A stretch of DNA of 64,000 nucleotides from Tropheryma whipplei str. Twist (GTDB lineage: Bacteria; Actinomycetota; Actinomycetes; Actinomycetales; Microbacteriaceae). The translations under genes and the position numbers were made by a program. The first letter of the stretch is position 1. Every line of letters begins with the position of its first letter. The DNA lies in assembly GCF_000007485.1 (NCBI RefSeq), contig NC_004572.3, positions 372,001 to 436,000 of the forward strand, read 5' to 3'. A model generated the notes under the pieces. It was not told the DNA's origin and did no database searches. It saw only the letters and a program-made list of their open reading frames with translations. Below are positions 26,798-34,088 of the stretch, piece by piece.

Positions 26798-28150
26798 TTG
26801 TACACATTTGAGGTGTTTGATTCACGGACCAGGTCTATTGTAAAACTTGAAGATTGCTTACTGCGCTTATACGTCTGTGGAATAACCCCGTACAAATCAA
26901 CTCATCTCGGACACGCGTTTACGTATGTGGGCTTTGATACACTGTTTCGTTTGGCGTTGGACTCTGGTAGAGATGTTCTGTACATTCAAAATATAAGTGA
27001 TATCGATGAGCCTCTATTTCAATACGCAGAGAAAGTTGGTATTCATTACAAAGACCTGGCCAGAACCCAGACCAAGCGTTTTTTTGAAGATATGCATACT
27101 CTTGAGTGCCTTCCGCCAGGTTATGTTATTCCCGTTTCGAAGGTTCTAGACGGAATAAAAACAGGCATAGAGGGTCTTATCAGTCGTAATATGGCATACA
27201 AACTGCCTAATGGAGATGTATATTTTGATTCAACCTTAACTGATCCGGGAAAAATGTTTTGTTTTGACAGAAAAACAGCCATGAGTTTGATGCTTGAAAC
27301 AGATACAGGTAAAAACCCATTTGACCCGCTTTTGTGGAGGGGGCGCGGCGCAGAGCCACAATGGGAGGCATCTTTTGGTGCGGGAAGACCCGCATGGCAT
27401 ATTTCATGCGCTGTCCTATCAAATTTACAGACACAATACGAAAATGTGCTTCATATCTATGGTGGGGGCCGTGATCTTGCTTTCCCGCATCATGAATTTA
27501 CAAATGTATTATCCAAATTGATTCGTGCGCCAAAGGATAATAAGCAACAGGATACTGTGCAAGATGTATTTATGCATACCGGACTTGTGTCGTATATGGG
27601 GGACAAGATGTCGAAGTCAAAGGGCAATCTTGTATTTATCTCACAATTACGCGAGCAATGCGAAAAAATTGGCCTGCATCACTCAGTTATCCGGTTAGCG
27701 CTGTTGCAAAGACACTACAGAGAGGATTGGGAGTGGCAGGATGAGTGTCTTGATCGGGCGGCTTCCAGGTTCAGACTCTGGAAGAGTGCGTTACAAGAAT
27801 ATATTGGGGCGAAGGGTATTAGGTCTACCGCAGATCAAAATAAAGGCACGCAAGGAGCCTGGGAGCGTATTCACGGTGGCGTATTTGACAGCAATTTTGA
27901 CCACAGGCAGCCCATTCATCCTAAACATTCACCTCAAATGAGGGATTATTCTGAGCATGGTAGTGCGGGGCAGAACGGTACAGACTTAGATCTAAGTCTG
28001 TATCAGGCAATACGGTTTCACCTCTGCAATGATCTTGATACTCCAAAGGCCCTTGATGCTGTTGATAGCTACGCACGAAAAGGTACAATAACTATTCCGG
28101 AAGCTCGCGCAGTCGAGAAATTGTTGGGAATTCCTCTGACTCGCGTCTGA
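26798..28150 (+). CDS. mshC: mycothiol ligase-like protein (MshC)
   Basis: A 450-residue relative of cysteinyl-tRNA synthetase. It has LYVCGITPYKSTHLGHAFTY (HxGH nucleotide motif), the zinc cysteine/histidine sites, WHISCAVLS, HIYGGGRDLAFPHHE and the GDKMSKSKGN loop. The CGITPY form, and the position between uppP and a PAC2 gene, fit MshC, which joins cysteine to glucosaminyl-inositol in mycothiol synthesis; the true cysS is at 58847. A C-terminal insertion (about residues 350-395) is rich in polar residues. The TTG start at 26798 lacks a strong ribosome site. It overlaps the convergent PAC2 gene by 59 bases. Whether mycothiol is made depends on genes outside the window. Confidence 0.85.
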   Translation: MYTFEVFDSRTRSIVKLEDCLLRLYVCGITPYKSTHLGHAFTYVGFDTLFRLALDSGRDVLYIQNISDIDEPLFQYAEKVGIHYKDLARTQTKRFFEDMHTLECLPPGYVIPVSKVLDGIKTGIEGLISRNMAYKLPNGDVYFDSTLTDPGKMFCFDRKTAMSLMLETDTGKNPFDPLLWRGRGAEPQWEASFGAGRPAWHISCAVLSNLQTQYENVLHIYGGGRDLAFPHHEFTNVLSKLIRAPKDNKQQDTVQDVFMHTGLVSYMGDKMSKSKGNLVFISQLREQCEKIGLHHSVIRLALLQRHYREDWEWQDECLDRAASRFRLWKSALQEYIGAKGIRSTADQNKGTQGAWERIHGGVFDSNFDHRQPIHPKHSPQMRDYSEHGSAGQNGTDLDLSLYQAIRFHLCNDLDTPKALDAVDSYARKGTITIPEARAVEKLLGIPLTRV

Positions 28151-29015
28151 TACTTGATAGGTATCTTTCAAGACTCTTTACAAGATGGTCATTCGCAGTT
28201 GATGACAGGGCAACGCGGTCCTGCAGCTCTTCTAGCTGTTTTATATATTCTAAGAGCCTGGGATCTGAAGATGCCGCCTGTGTGACTCTTTCCTCCCATT
28301 TTTGCACCTCGGCCTTCAGGCTTATCTGATCTGTGAATGATGAAGACAGAAGGTTCTCAACTTGCACTAAGAGTGCTAATAGTGCCTTTGGGCAGGGAAG
28401 TCCCTGGGTGTAGTGTGGTACGGGAGCCCATAAGCTTAGAGTGTCTATCAGTTCCTTTCGAGCAGCTTCCTGTATTGCAGAAGCAACACTAACCGGACCC
28501 TCGTAACTTGGTTTCGCGACCCCAATCTCATACCTCACCTTTGGCTCTTCGCTTGTTAGAAAGACTGGAAACGGCCGTGTATGTGGAATATCTGTCAACA
28601 TACTCCCCAGAAATATGATCCCGCTTATATTGTTGGCTTTTGCGTAATCTACAATCTCAACTGCAAACTTTCTCCAACGCATATTCGGCTCAGGGCTTAT
28701 GAGAAAGTAGATATCCTCGGCAGAACCAGACGGAACACCGGGCTCATTGCTCATCTTATATACAGTTGGCGCAGGCCAGTATATTTTTCGTACACCATCC
28801 TTTGACTCACAACGAGGACGATACAGATGGTAATCCAAATAATCATCGGCATCTATTTCTTTCACTGGTTTTGCATGAAAAATTTCCATAAGCATCCTCA
28901 GTGCTGTAGTTGATACTTTACCGGCATCACCCCAATCCTCAAATGCGGCGATAAGAACCCGACAATCTAAAAAACTAGCCACACCACCTCTATTACAGAC
29001 ACCTATAGTTCCCAA
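28092..29015 (-). CDS. PAC2-family protein
   Basis: The 307-residue product matches the PAC2 family (proteasome assembly chaperone-like), common in actinobacteria as the neighbour of mshC and trmI; its biochemical role there is unknown. Visible blocks are RVLIAAFEDWGDAGKVST, the IYFLISPEPNMRWRKFA stretch and GIIFLGSMLTDIPHTRP. The C-terminal third is helical and charged. The start is uncertain: TTG at 29015 is the longest, while GTG at 28982 lies just after AGAGGTGG and is closer to the family N-terminus. It is divergent from trmI and overlaps mshC at the 3' end. Confidence 0.88.
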   Translation of the reverse strand: MGTIGVCNRGGVASFLDCRVLIAAFEDWGDAGKVSTTALRMLMEIFHAKPVKEIDADDYLDYHLYRPRCESKDGVRKIYWPAPTVYKMSNEPGVPSGSAEDIYFLISPEPNMRWRKFAVEIVDYAKANNISGIIFLGSMLTDIPHTRPFPVFLTSEEPKVRYEIGVAKPSYEGPVSVASAIQEAARKELIDTLSLWAPVPHYTQGLPCPKALLALLVQVENLLSSSFTDQISLKAEVQKWEERVTQAASSDPRLLEYIKQLEELQDRVALSSTANDHLVKSLERYLSSIRRESEEFPTISRLRELPE

Positions 29016-29027
29016 ATACCAATAATT

Positions 29028-29033
29028 TAAGAT
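29028..29033 (+). promoter_or_regulatory. -10-like TAAGAT box, possible leaderless trmI start
   Basis: TAAGAT is followed by six bases (ACTATT) and then the ATG of trmI. There is no Shine-Dalgarno sequence and only 24 bases separate trmI from the divergent PAC2 start, so a leaderless transcript is likely. Confidence 0.4.
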
Positions 29034-29039
29034 ACTATT

Positions 29040-30008
29040 ATGTCCTTTAATAATTCGTATTTATTCGAAAATTTTGACTGGTCAGAGTTCGTATATCCGA
29101 AAAATAAAAAAAAGCTTGTTCAATTAGTTCCGGGCAAAAGGATCGACTCATCATTTGGGGCAATAAATTGTGACCAGATACTTGGCCATCCGGAAGGTGT
29201 TGTTGTAACAACCTGTAAAAACCATGAAGTTATTGCATTTCGTGCAACACTTGATAGTTACACAAGTCTTGCAAAGAGAAAAACTGCCATTATTTTTCCT
29301 CAAGTTTGCGCCTTTATAATTGCCGTTGCGGACATAAGGCCAGGATTAAATGTCCTCGAAGCTGGTGTTGGTTCGGGAGCTCTGACGATATGGCTTTTAA
29401 ATGCTCTGGCAGGTTTTGGCACTCTTTATTCATTTGAGGAGCGTAGAGAATTCTTAGCACTTGCTAAAAGAAATGTGAGTGACTTTCTTGGCTTTAAATC
29501 GCGAGGTAATCCGTTGAGTAAAACATCTACACAGAGTGATCCGACCTGCGATCCGAGCTGTAACAATATCCCGGATAATTGGATTTGTGTTGAAGGTAAT
29601 CTAAGGGAGAATATTTTTTTGAATCTTGAAAGTGGTAGCATCGACAGGGTTGTTCTGGATATGCTCAAGCCCTGGGAGTGCGTTGAATCGGTGACAGTCG
29701 CACTGCGTCCGGGAGGTATTTTTGTCTGTTATGCAACTGGACTTATTCAAGTTTCTAGACTGGTTGAAACGCTGCGAAATACAGGATTTTATACCGAACC
29801 CATTGTTTATGAAACCCTCCAAAGAAAATGGCATATTGAAGGCCTCTCGATACGGCCAAATCATTCTGGCATGAAGCCTGGCGGATTCTTGATAATGGTT
29901 AGGCGACTGTTCAAAAAAAATAGTTTACGGATAAGGCAGAAACCTATCCATAAACATAAGTTCGACAAAGATGACATTCCCGCCTGGCTTCCGGAGCAAA
30001 TAGGCTAG
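29040..30008 (+). CDS. trmI: tRNA (adenine-58-N1)-methyltransferase
   Basis: SAM-dependent enzyme that makes m1A58 in the T-loop of tRNA. The 322 residues have an N-terminal beta-rich domain (GAINCDQILGHPEGVVV) and a Rossmann methyltransferase with LNVLEAGVGSGALTIWLL, LYSFEERREFL, IDRVVLDMLKPWE and VALRPGGIFVCYAT, all typical of TrmI. A Ser/Pro/Cys-rich insertion (about residues 158-178) lies after the E-R-R block. The basic C-terminal tail ends in DIPAWLPEQIG. The gene starts a run of same-strand genes leading to tatA and tatC. Confidence 0.94.
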   Translation: MSFNNSYLFENFDWSEFVYPKNKKKLVQLVPGKRIDSSFGAINCDQILGHPEGVVVTTCKNHEVIAFRATLDSYTSLAKRKTAIIFPQVCAFIIAVADIRPGLNVLEAGVGSGALTIWLLNALAGFGTLYSFEERREFLALAKRNVSDFLGFKSRGNPLSKTSTQSDPTCDPSCNNIPDNWICVEGNLRENIFLNLESGSIDRVVLDMLKPWECVESVTVALRPGGIFVCYATGLIQVSRLVETLRNTGFYTEPIVYETLQRKWHIEGLSIRPNHSGMKPGGFLIMVRRLFKKNSLRIRQKPIHKHKFDKDDIPAWLPEQIG

Positions 30009-30014
30009 ACTGTT

Positions 30015-30020
30015 TATATT
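30015..30020 (+). promoter_or_regulatory. -10-like TATATT box before the FKBP lipoprotein gene
   Basis: TATATT is followed by five bases and the ATG at 30026, with no Shine-Dalgarno sequence in between. It belongs to the same pattern as the boxes before rpsA, trmI and other genes here. Confidence 0.35.
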
Positions 30021-30025
30021 AGCTA

Positions 30026-30910
30026 ATGGTTTCTTTGAAATTTGTGGTTCTGACCTTCGGGCTTGTTGCGCTCTTGTCGGGGTGCGCCGATCAGGGTATC
30101 AAGGTTGATGGTAAATTTGGGACGCCAGTCAGGGTGTCTATTGAGACCGTTGTGAAGGTGAAAGATGTTACCCGCACCGTAATTGATGAGGGTGACGGTC
30201 CGGAGTTAAAATCAGGCGACCTGGTTGCTTACCAAGTGGCTTATTTCAACGGAACAACAGGGGATAGGATAAAGCCAGGGGAGTTTGGCACCGCTAGAGG
30301 GATCTCGACGTATACTGTTGGCCAGGGGGCTTATCTTGATAAAATCCTCCAGAAAGTAAAAGTACACTCGAGAATTCTCGCGCAGGTTCCGGGGGCTTTG
30401 CTGTGGGGGTCTGATTCTCGGCCGGAAGGTGTTGGTGAGCGAGATAATGCGGTTGTTGTCCTCGATGTTCTAAATGTGATTGCAACAAAGCTTAATGGCC
30501 CAAAAAAGCCTTCTCCACCGGGTTTACCGACTGTTGTTGATTCCGCGAATGGACCAAAGATTCTGCCTGTTACGGCCCCGGCTCCGCAGGCTCTGTCTGT
30601 TGTTACCTTAATAGAGGGGTCGGGACATCCTGTTAAGCCAACTGATAAAGTCACGGTGCATTATGTTGGTGCTCTTTGGAGTGGCAAAGTGTTTGATTCC
30701 TCCTGGAACAGACGCGCCCCTGCGGAATTTCTCCTTGATGGGCTTATAAAAGGTGTAAAAGATGGGCTTGTCGGCGCAAAAGTGGGCTCCAGGCTTCTGA
30801 TTGTCGTTCCCCCTGCCCTTGGTTACGGCGATAAAGCGCAGGGTGATATTCCCGCAAACTCGACGCTTATTTTTGTTTTTGATATCCTCATGGCTACTTC
30901 CAGGAACTAA
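30026..30910 (+). CDS. FKBP-type peptidyl-prolyl isomerase lipoprotein
   Basis: Exported protein-folding catalyst. The N-terminus is a lipoprotein signal (hydrophobic stretch ending in the lipobox LLSGC, Cys at about residue 19). A degenerate FKBP-like domain comes first (DEGDGPELKSGDLVAYQVAYF... LLWGSD), then a Pro-rich linker (KPSPPGLPTVV), then a canonical FKBP domain with GSGHPVKPTDKVTVHYVGAL, GKVFDSSW, VPPALGYGDKA and IPANSTLIFVFDIL. It should be anchored to the outer face of the membrane after Lgt processing. It sits directly upstream of tatA, as in other actinobacteria, but without the WYL regulators usually found between them. Confidence 0.94.
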   Translation: MVSLKFVVLTFGLVALLSGCADQGIKVDGKFGTPVRVSIETVVKVKDVTRTVIDEGDGPELKSGDLVAYQVAYFNGTTGDRIKPGEFGTARGISTYTVGQGAYLDKILQKVKVHSRILAQVPGALLWGSDSRPEGVGERDNAVVVLDVLNVIATKLNGPKKPSPPGLPTVVDSANGPKILPVTAPAPQALSVVTLIEGSGHPVKPTDKVTVHYVGALWSGKVFDSSWNRRAPAEFLLDGLIKGVKDGLVGAKVGSRLLIVVPPALGYGDKAQGDIPANSTLIFVFDILMATSRN

Positions 30911-30914
30911 GTCG

Positions 30915-31196
30915 ATGGGTAATGTTTTTAGCGGCTGGCATTTGCTTGTAATACTCTTGGTTATAGTGCTCTTGTTTGGAACTTCGAGGTTACCAAAGCT
31001 ATCTAAAAGTGTTGTAGAGGCTTTGAAGATTTTCAGGCGGTCGTTTAATGAGGCTTCAGATATTACCCGATCGCAAGATGGGCATCATGATTCTCAGGGA
31101 AACTTTGCTGAATCTGCTAGCTCTGTGCCTTTTGTGAAGTCGGAAAAACAATCAGAGAAACGTGCGAGTGTTACAGAAGCTAAGAAGAGCAAATAG
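30915..31196 (+). CDS. tatA: Sec-independent protein translocase TatA
   Basis: Pore-forming subunit of the twin-arginine export system. The 93-residue product has one N-terminal membrane helix (GWHLLVILLVIVLLFGTSRLPKL) with the conserved FG hinge, a following amphipathic helix, and a charged unstructured tail. The ATG at 30915 is 4 bases after the FKBP gene. tatC begins 10 bases downstream. No tatB is seen. Confidence 0.95.
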   Translation: MGNVFSGWHLLVILLVIVLLFGTSRLPKLSKSVVEALKIFRRSFNEASDITRSQDGHHDSQGNFAESASSVPFVKSEKQSEKRASVTEAKKSK

Positions 31197-31206
31197 TTTC
31201 AAAAGC

Positions 31207-31929
31207 ATGACCCTGCTTGGGCATATTGCGGAGTTCAGATCGGTTTTGCTCATTTCCGGTCTTGCCATACTGCTTTGTTCGGTTATTGGGTGGATTTTTT
31301 TTGATCAAATATTTGCAGCTCTTAGGGAGCCGATACGTACCCTTCTTAGCAGAAAGAGGATTGCGACTTTAAATTTTCCAGTTTTGTCTGCAGCTTTTGA
31401 GCTGAGGATCCAGGTTGCTTTTACCATTGGGGTTATCCTAGCTTCGCCCGTTTGGCTTCATCAGCTCTTTTATTTTTTCCTTCCCGCCCTGAAGCGCACT
31501 GAAAGGATAATTGCCATCTTATTTGTTGCTGTAAATGTACCACTGTTTCTGTTCGGTGCGTTTTTGGCATGGCGCTTGTTTCCAAATATTGTCCAGATTG
31601 CAACCGAATTCGCTTCGCCCGAGGATACTCTAATTATGGACGCGAGACTGTATTATGCGTTTGCCTTAAAACTCCTTTTGGTCATTGGCGCGGCATTTGT
31701 TATACCGTCCTTTTTAGTGTTTCTGAATATCTTGAGAGTTGTTTCTGCTAAGGCAATAGTGAAAATGTGGAGAGTGATTATCTTGGTTGTTATTGTGTTC
31801 AGTGCGGCTGTTACACCGGCATCTGATGTTGTTTCTATGTTTCTGCTTGCCGCACCTGTGATTTTTCTGTACGGTTTTGCTTGTCTCATTTGTTTTGGTT
31901 ATGAAAAAATTAGGGATTCTCTGTCGTGA
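31207..31929 (+). CDS. tatC: Sec-independent protein translocase TatC
   Basis: Six-span membrane receptor for twin-arginine signal peptides. The 240-residue product starts MTLLGHIAEFRSVL, matching the conserved N-terminal motif with its Glu, and has VLASPVWLHQLFYFFLPAL and RLYYAFALKLLLVIGAAFVIPSFLVF-like segments and VVIVFSAAVTPASDV near the end. The ATG at 31207 fits the family; a GTG at 31162 overlapping tatA would add 15 residues. It overlaps the next SDR gene by four bases (GTGA). Confidence 0.95.
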   Translation: MTLLGHIAEFRSVLLISGLAILLCSVIGWIFFDQIFAALREPIRTLLSRKRIATLNFPVLSAAFELRIQVAFTIGVILASPVWLHQLFYFFLPALKRTERIIAILFVAVNVPLFLFGAFLAWRLFPNIVQIATEFASPEDTLIMDARLYYAFALKLLLVIGAAFVIPSFLVFLNILRVVSAKAIVKMWRVIILVVIVFSAAVTPASDVVSMFLLAAPVIFLYGFACLICFGYEKIRDSLS

Positions 31930-32702
31930 CTGACTTGGGATTAATTGTCTTTGATTCTGATGTTTTACGCGATAAAAACGTCCTTATCACCGGTGGTTCA
32001 AGGGGTATCGGTGCTAAAACCGCATATTTTCTTGCTCAAGGGGGAGCTCAAGTTTCCATTGTTTACAGGAATGGTGCCGCGCGAGCTGATAAGGTCCTTC
32101 ATGAAATAGAATCTGGTACAGGCATTAAAGGTTGTGCGGTTCGGGCTGATATAACTACAGATCAGGATGTTCTGCGGCGGTTTTTAAAAGAGAAAGTAGA
32201 AAAGCTCGACATACTCATTCTGAATGCATCGGGTGGCATGGAATCTGGCATGCCCGGCGATTACCCTATGAGGTTAAATCGAGATGCTCAACTAAATACC
32301 GTGGAGACCTGTCTTCCATTTATGCCAGCTGGCTCCAGGGTGGTGTTTGTAACAAGTCACCAGGCGCATTTTATAACTACCTGCCAGACTCTTCCTGAGT
32401 ACGAAAAAGTTGCGCTATCAAAACGCGCCGGGGAAGATGCTCTCGTGCAAAAAATGAAAGATATACCGTATATAGGTTTTGTTGTTGTCTCTGGGGATAT
32501 GATAGTCGGCACAGTTACAGCAATGCTTATCAATAGATTGTATCCCGGTGCGCTAGATGAGCGTAGGAATAAGACTGGTAAGCTGTACGATGTATCAGAA
32601 TTTGCGGCGGAAGTAGCCAGAGCAGCAATTGACCCAATTCCAGAAGGCAATATCAAATTTGTTGGCGATATAAGTACATTCCTGACAGATACAGAAGGCT
32701 AA
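31926..32702 (+). CDS. short-chain dehydrogenase/reductase, non-canonical
   Basis: A 258-residue SDR with nucleotide motif LITGGSRGIGAKTA and LILNASGG in place of NNAG. The catalytic serine position is VTSHQAH. The usual YxxxK is replaced: the Tyr in EYEKVALSKRAGE lies seven residues before the Lys rather than four, so the classical tetrad is displaced. I recall this SDR type in other Micrococcales, but its substrate is not known to me. The GTG start overlaps tatC by four bases, so the two are translationally coupled. It converges with the DUF3039 gene. Confidence 0.8.
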   Translation: MTDLGLIVFDSDVLRDKNVLITGGSRGIGAKTAYFLAQGGAQVSIVYRNGAARADKVLHEIESGTGIKGCAVRADITTDQDVLRRFLKEKVEKLDILILNASGGMESGMPGDYPMRLNRDAQLNTVETCLPFMPAGSRVVFVTSHQAHFITTCQTLPEYEKVALSKRAGEDALVQKMKDIPYIGFVVVSGDMIVGTVTAMLINRLYPGALDERRNKTGKLYDVSEFAAEVARAAIDPIPEGNIKFVGDISTFLTDTEG

Positions 32703-32972
32703 TCAATCGCTCAGGCTGTTGTATATATCACTGCAGGTCTGACAGATTGGTAGTTTGTCAGGTAGCCTGGAAGGAAGCCACCTCTTCCCACACAGGGCAA
32801 TGACGGGTATGCCCATAACATATGAACGAGTTATCTCCCCCTTCCTGGCATAGTGCGCAAGACCATCGCCATCATCCTGTCCGACCATATCCTCTATAGC
32901 ATCATGACACGGTCCATACGAGCGCGCAGAGTCAATAACCGTTGTAGCAAAGTGATCAAGAACATCAATCAT
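32703..32972 (-). CDS. DUF3039 protein
   Basis: An 89-residue actinobacterial protein of unknown function (DUF3039). Visible motifs are LAHYARKGEITRSYVMGIPVIALCGKRW and LPICQTCSDIYNSL; the Cys-Gly-Lys-x-Trp and CxxC may bind zinc. The stop codon touches that of the convergent SDR. A TACACT box six bases before the ATG suggests a leaderless transcript. Confidence 0.85.
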   Translation of the reverse strand: MIDVLDHFATTVIDSARSYGPCHDAIEDMVGQDDGDGLAHYARKGEITRSYVMGIPVIALCGKRWLPSRLPDKLPICQTCSDIYNSLSD

Positions 32973-32978
32973 ATATGT

Positions 32979-32984
32979 AGTGTA
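32979..32984 (-). promoter_or_regulatory. -10-like TACACT box, possible leaderless DUF3039 start
   Basis: On the minus strand TACACT is followed by ACATAT (six bases) and the ATG at 32972. There is no Shine-Dalgarno sequence. Confidence 0.35.
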
Positions 32985-33133
32985 TACGAGGGCAGTTGAT
33001 TGCCATTGGTGTTTAAGGGTTGTTTGTAAATCATTTGTTGATTTACCCCGCGGGTACTGGCCGCTGGGTCAGGATTCATCGCTTGCAGGGCATTGTCATA
33101 AGACAAGCGTAGAAATTTACAGGCAAGTACTCT

Positions 33134-33769
33134 TTATAAGAGGAAGGGAAGGGCAACCAGTCCAGAGCCTAGAAATAGACCTGATAATCCAGTGACAAGC
33201 ATCACCCACCATGGCAAGCGAGCACGCCCGTTACTAGTGGACAATTGCTTAGTTGTGTCAGTAGTAGGTGCAGGTTCTGATGGAGCAGTCACTGTAGTTG
33301 GTGATGTAGTTGGTGCGGCGGGAGGCACTGGGTGCACTACTGGCACCGAAGGCCGCTGTGGTTTGGAAGTTGGTTGTGAAGTCGGTTTGGCAGGTAAGGG
33401 CCGCGGGTTATTATGAGGCACCGGTGGCCTCTGTTGTGCCGGTGGTTTGCTAGAGGGTTTGGCCGGCACGGGCTTGTGAGGCACCGGTGGTTTGCTAGAG
33501 GGTTTACGCTGATAGAACTCTCTACAGACCGGTTTAGGTGCTGAGCTCCCGCGCTGGCGATACGCAAAAAGAAAAGTACCCAAACAGTTATAGTTTCGGG
33601 TGGCAAACACATGGGCACCGGCCCGACCGGCATATGCGTGAGAGGCGGGCGTGATAAAGACAAGGGCTAGAAGAAGGGCAGAAACTCCGGTAAGGCAAAC
33701 CGGCATGCTAATGCGGGATATCCCCCCCCCCGACGGATTTTGAAACAGCTTACGCGCAACGCCAATCAT
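33134..33769 (-). CDS. proline-rich surface protein with G10 tract at its 5' end
   Basis: I do not recognise a family. The product has a signal-peptide-like segment (MPVCLTGVSALLLALVFITP..., probable cut after AYA), a short region with two cysteines (YNCLGTFLF, KPVCREF), then about 90 residues rich in Pro, Lys, Ser and Thr with repeated KPSSKPP, RPPVPH and PLPAKP units, and a C-terminal membrane segment (LPWWVMLVTGLSGLFLGSG). It is probably anchored with the Pro-rich part outside. A run of ten G (33722-33731) lies in codons near the start, so slippage would shift the frame. Starts at GTG 33781, ATG 33769 or ATG 33706 are all possible; the last lies 15 bases after the tract. Confidence 0.75.
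   Translation of the reverse strand: MIGVARKLFQNPSGGGISRISMPVCLTGVSALLLALVFITPASHAYAGRAGAHVFATRNYNCLGTFLFAYRQRGSSAPKPVCREFYQRKPSSKPPVPHKPVPAKPSSKPPAQQRPPVPHNNPRPLPAKPTSQPTSKPQRPSVPVVHPVPPAAPTTSPTTVTAPSEPAPTTDTTKQLSTSNGRARLPWWVMLVTGLSGLFLGSGLVALPFLL
33439..33505. repeat. 22-bp direct repeat in the proline-rich gene
   Basis: CCGGTGGTTTGCTAGAGGGT plus TT occurs at 33439-33460 and, identically, at 33484-33505 (45 bp apart, 15 codons). It encodes the repeated KPSSKPP unit; recombination between copies would delete 15 residues in frame. Confidence 0.9.
33722..33731. repeat. homopolymer C10/G10 tract
   Basis: Ten consecutive C on the plus strand (G on the coding strand of the proline-rich gene), the longest G/C homopolymer I saw in the window. 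It encodes Ser-Gly-Gly-Gly near the N-terminus in the current phase. Confidence 0.95.
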
Positions 33770-33786
33770 TCTCGCACCCACTCACT

Positions 33787-33852
33787 CCAGTTATTTGTCC
33801 GGTCATTTGCCATACCCTGGTTATTCGTCATACTCCGGTCATTTGCCATACA
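33787..33852. repeat. 18-bp tandem repeats upstream of the proline-rich gene
   Basis: Three adjacent units, 33799-33816, 33817-33834 and 33835-33852, follow the pattern CYGGTYATTYGYCATACN; units 1 and 3 match at 17 of 18 positions. A truncated unit (CCAGTTATTTGT, 33787-33798) precedes them. No gene-coding role is evident; the block is upstream of the proline-rich gene. Confidence 0.85.
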
Positions 33853-33869
33853 TCCGCTGCAAAGAATTG

Positions 33870-34088
33870 TTATTCATGACCTAGCCATCCCAAACAGCAC
33901 GATAAACAGGACAATATAACAAACAGCACAGCATAATAATCAGGACGGTGGGACAGGACCCACCAGTACGTGGCGATTTTAGCATATTTTTTACCGCGAT
34001 CAGAAACAGATACATCACGATATCCATAGGATGCGGGACGATTGATTGCGAGGTCCATTAAATAATGGTGGGCCTTGCAGGCTACCAC
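33870..34088 (-). CDS. possible small membrane protein
   Basis: Not recognised. A 72-residue frame starts with GTG overlapping the tatD stop codon (AAGTGGTAG), the arrangement of a translationally coupled gene. The product has a polar N-terminus (YLMDLAINRPASYGYRDVSV) and one hydrophobic segment near the C-terminus (YYAVLFVILSCLSCCLGWLG). There is no ribosome site and no family match, so it could also be chance or the decayed tail of another gene. It and the 18-bp repeats are all that I see between tatD and the proline-rich gene. Confidence 0.35.
   Translation of the reverse strand: MVACKAHHYLMDLAINRPASYGYRDVSVSDRGKKYAKIATYWWVLSHRPDYYAVLFVILSCLSCCLGWLGHE

Noticed and set aside
26798-28150. 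Second cysteinyl-tRNA synthetase (duplicate cysS).
   Set aside because: The CGITPY motif and the uppP/PAC2 context fit MshC; the genuine cysS is at 58847-60247 in the carD operon.
32973-33133. Gap between DUF3039 and the proline-rich gene searched for a small RNA or gene.
   Set aside because: Only the putative -10 box of DUF3039 was seen; no convincing hairpin, tRNA or reading frame.
33787-33852. 18-bp tandem repeats considered as a CRISPR array.
   Set aside because: Units are directly adjacent without spacers, too short and imperfect, and no cas gene is present in the window.
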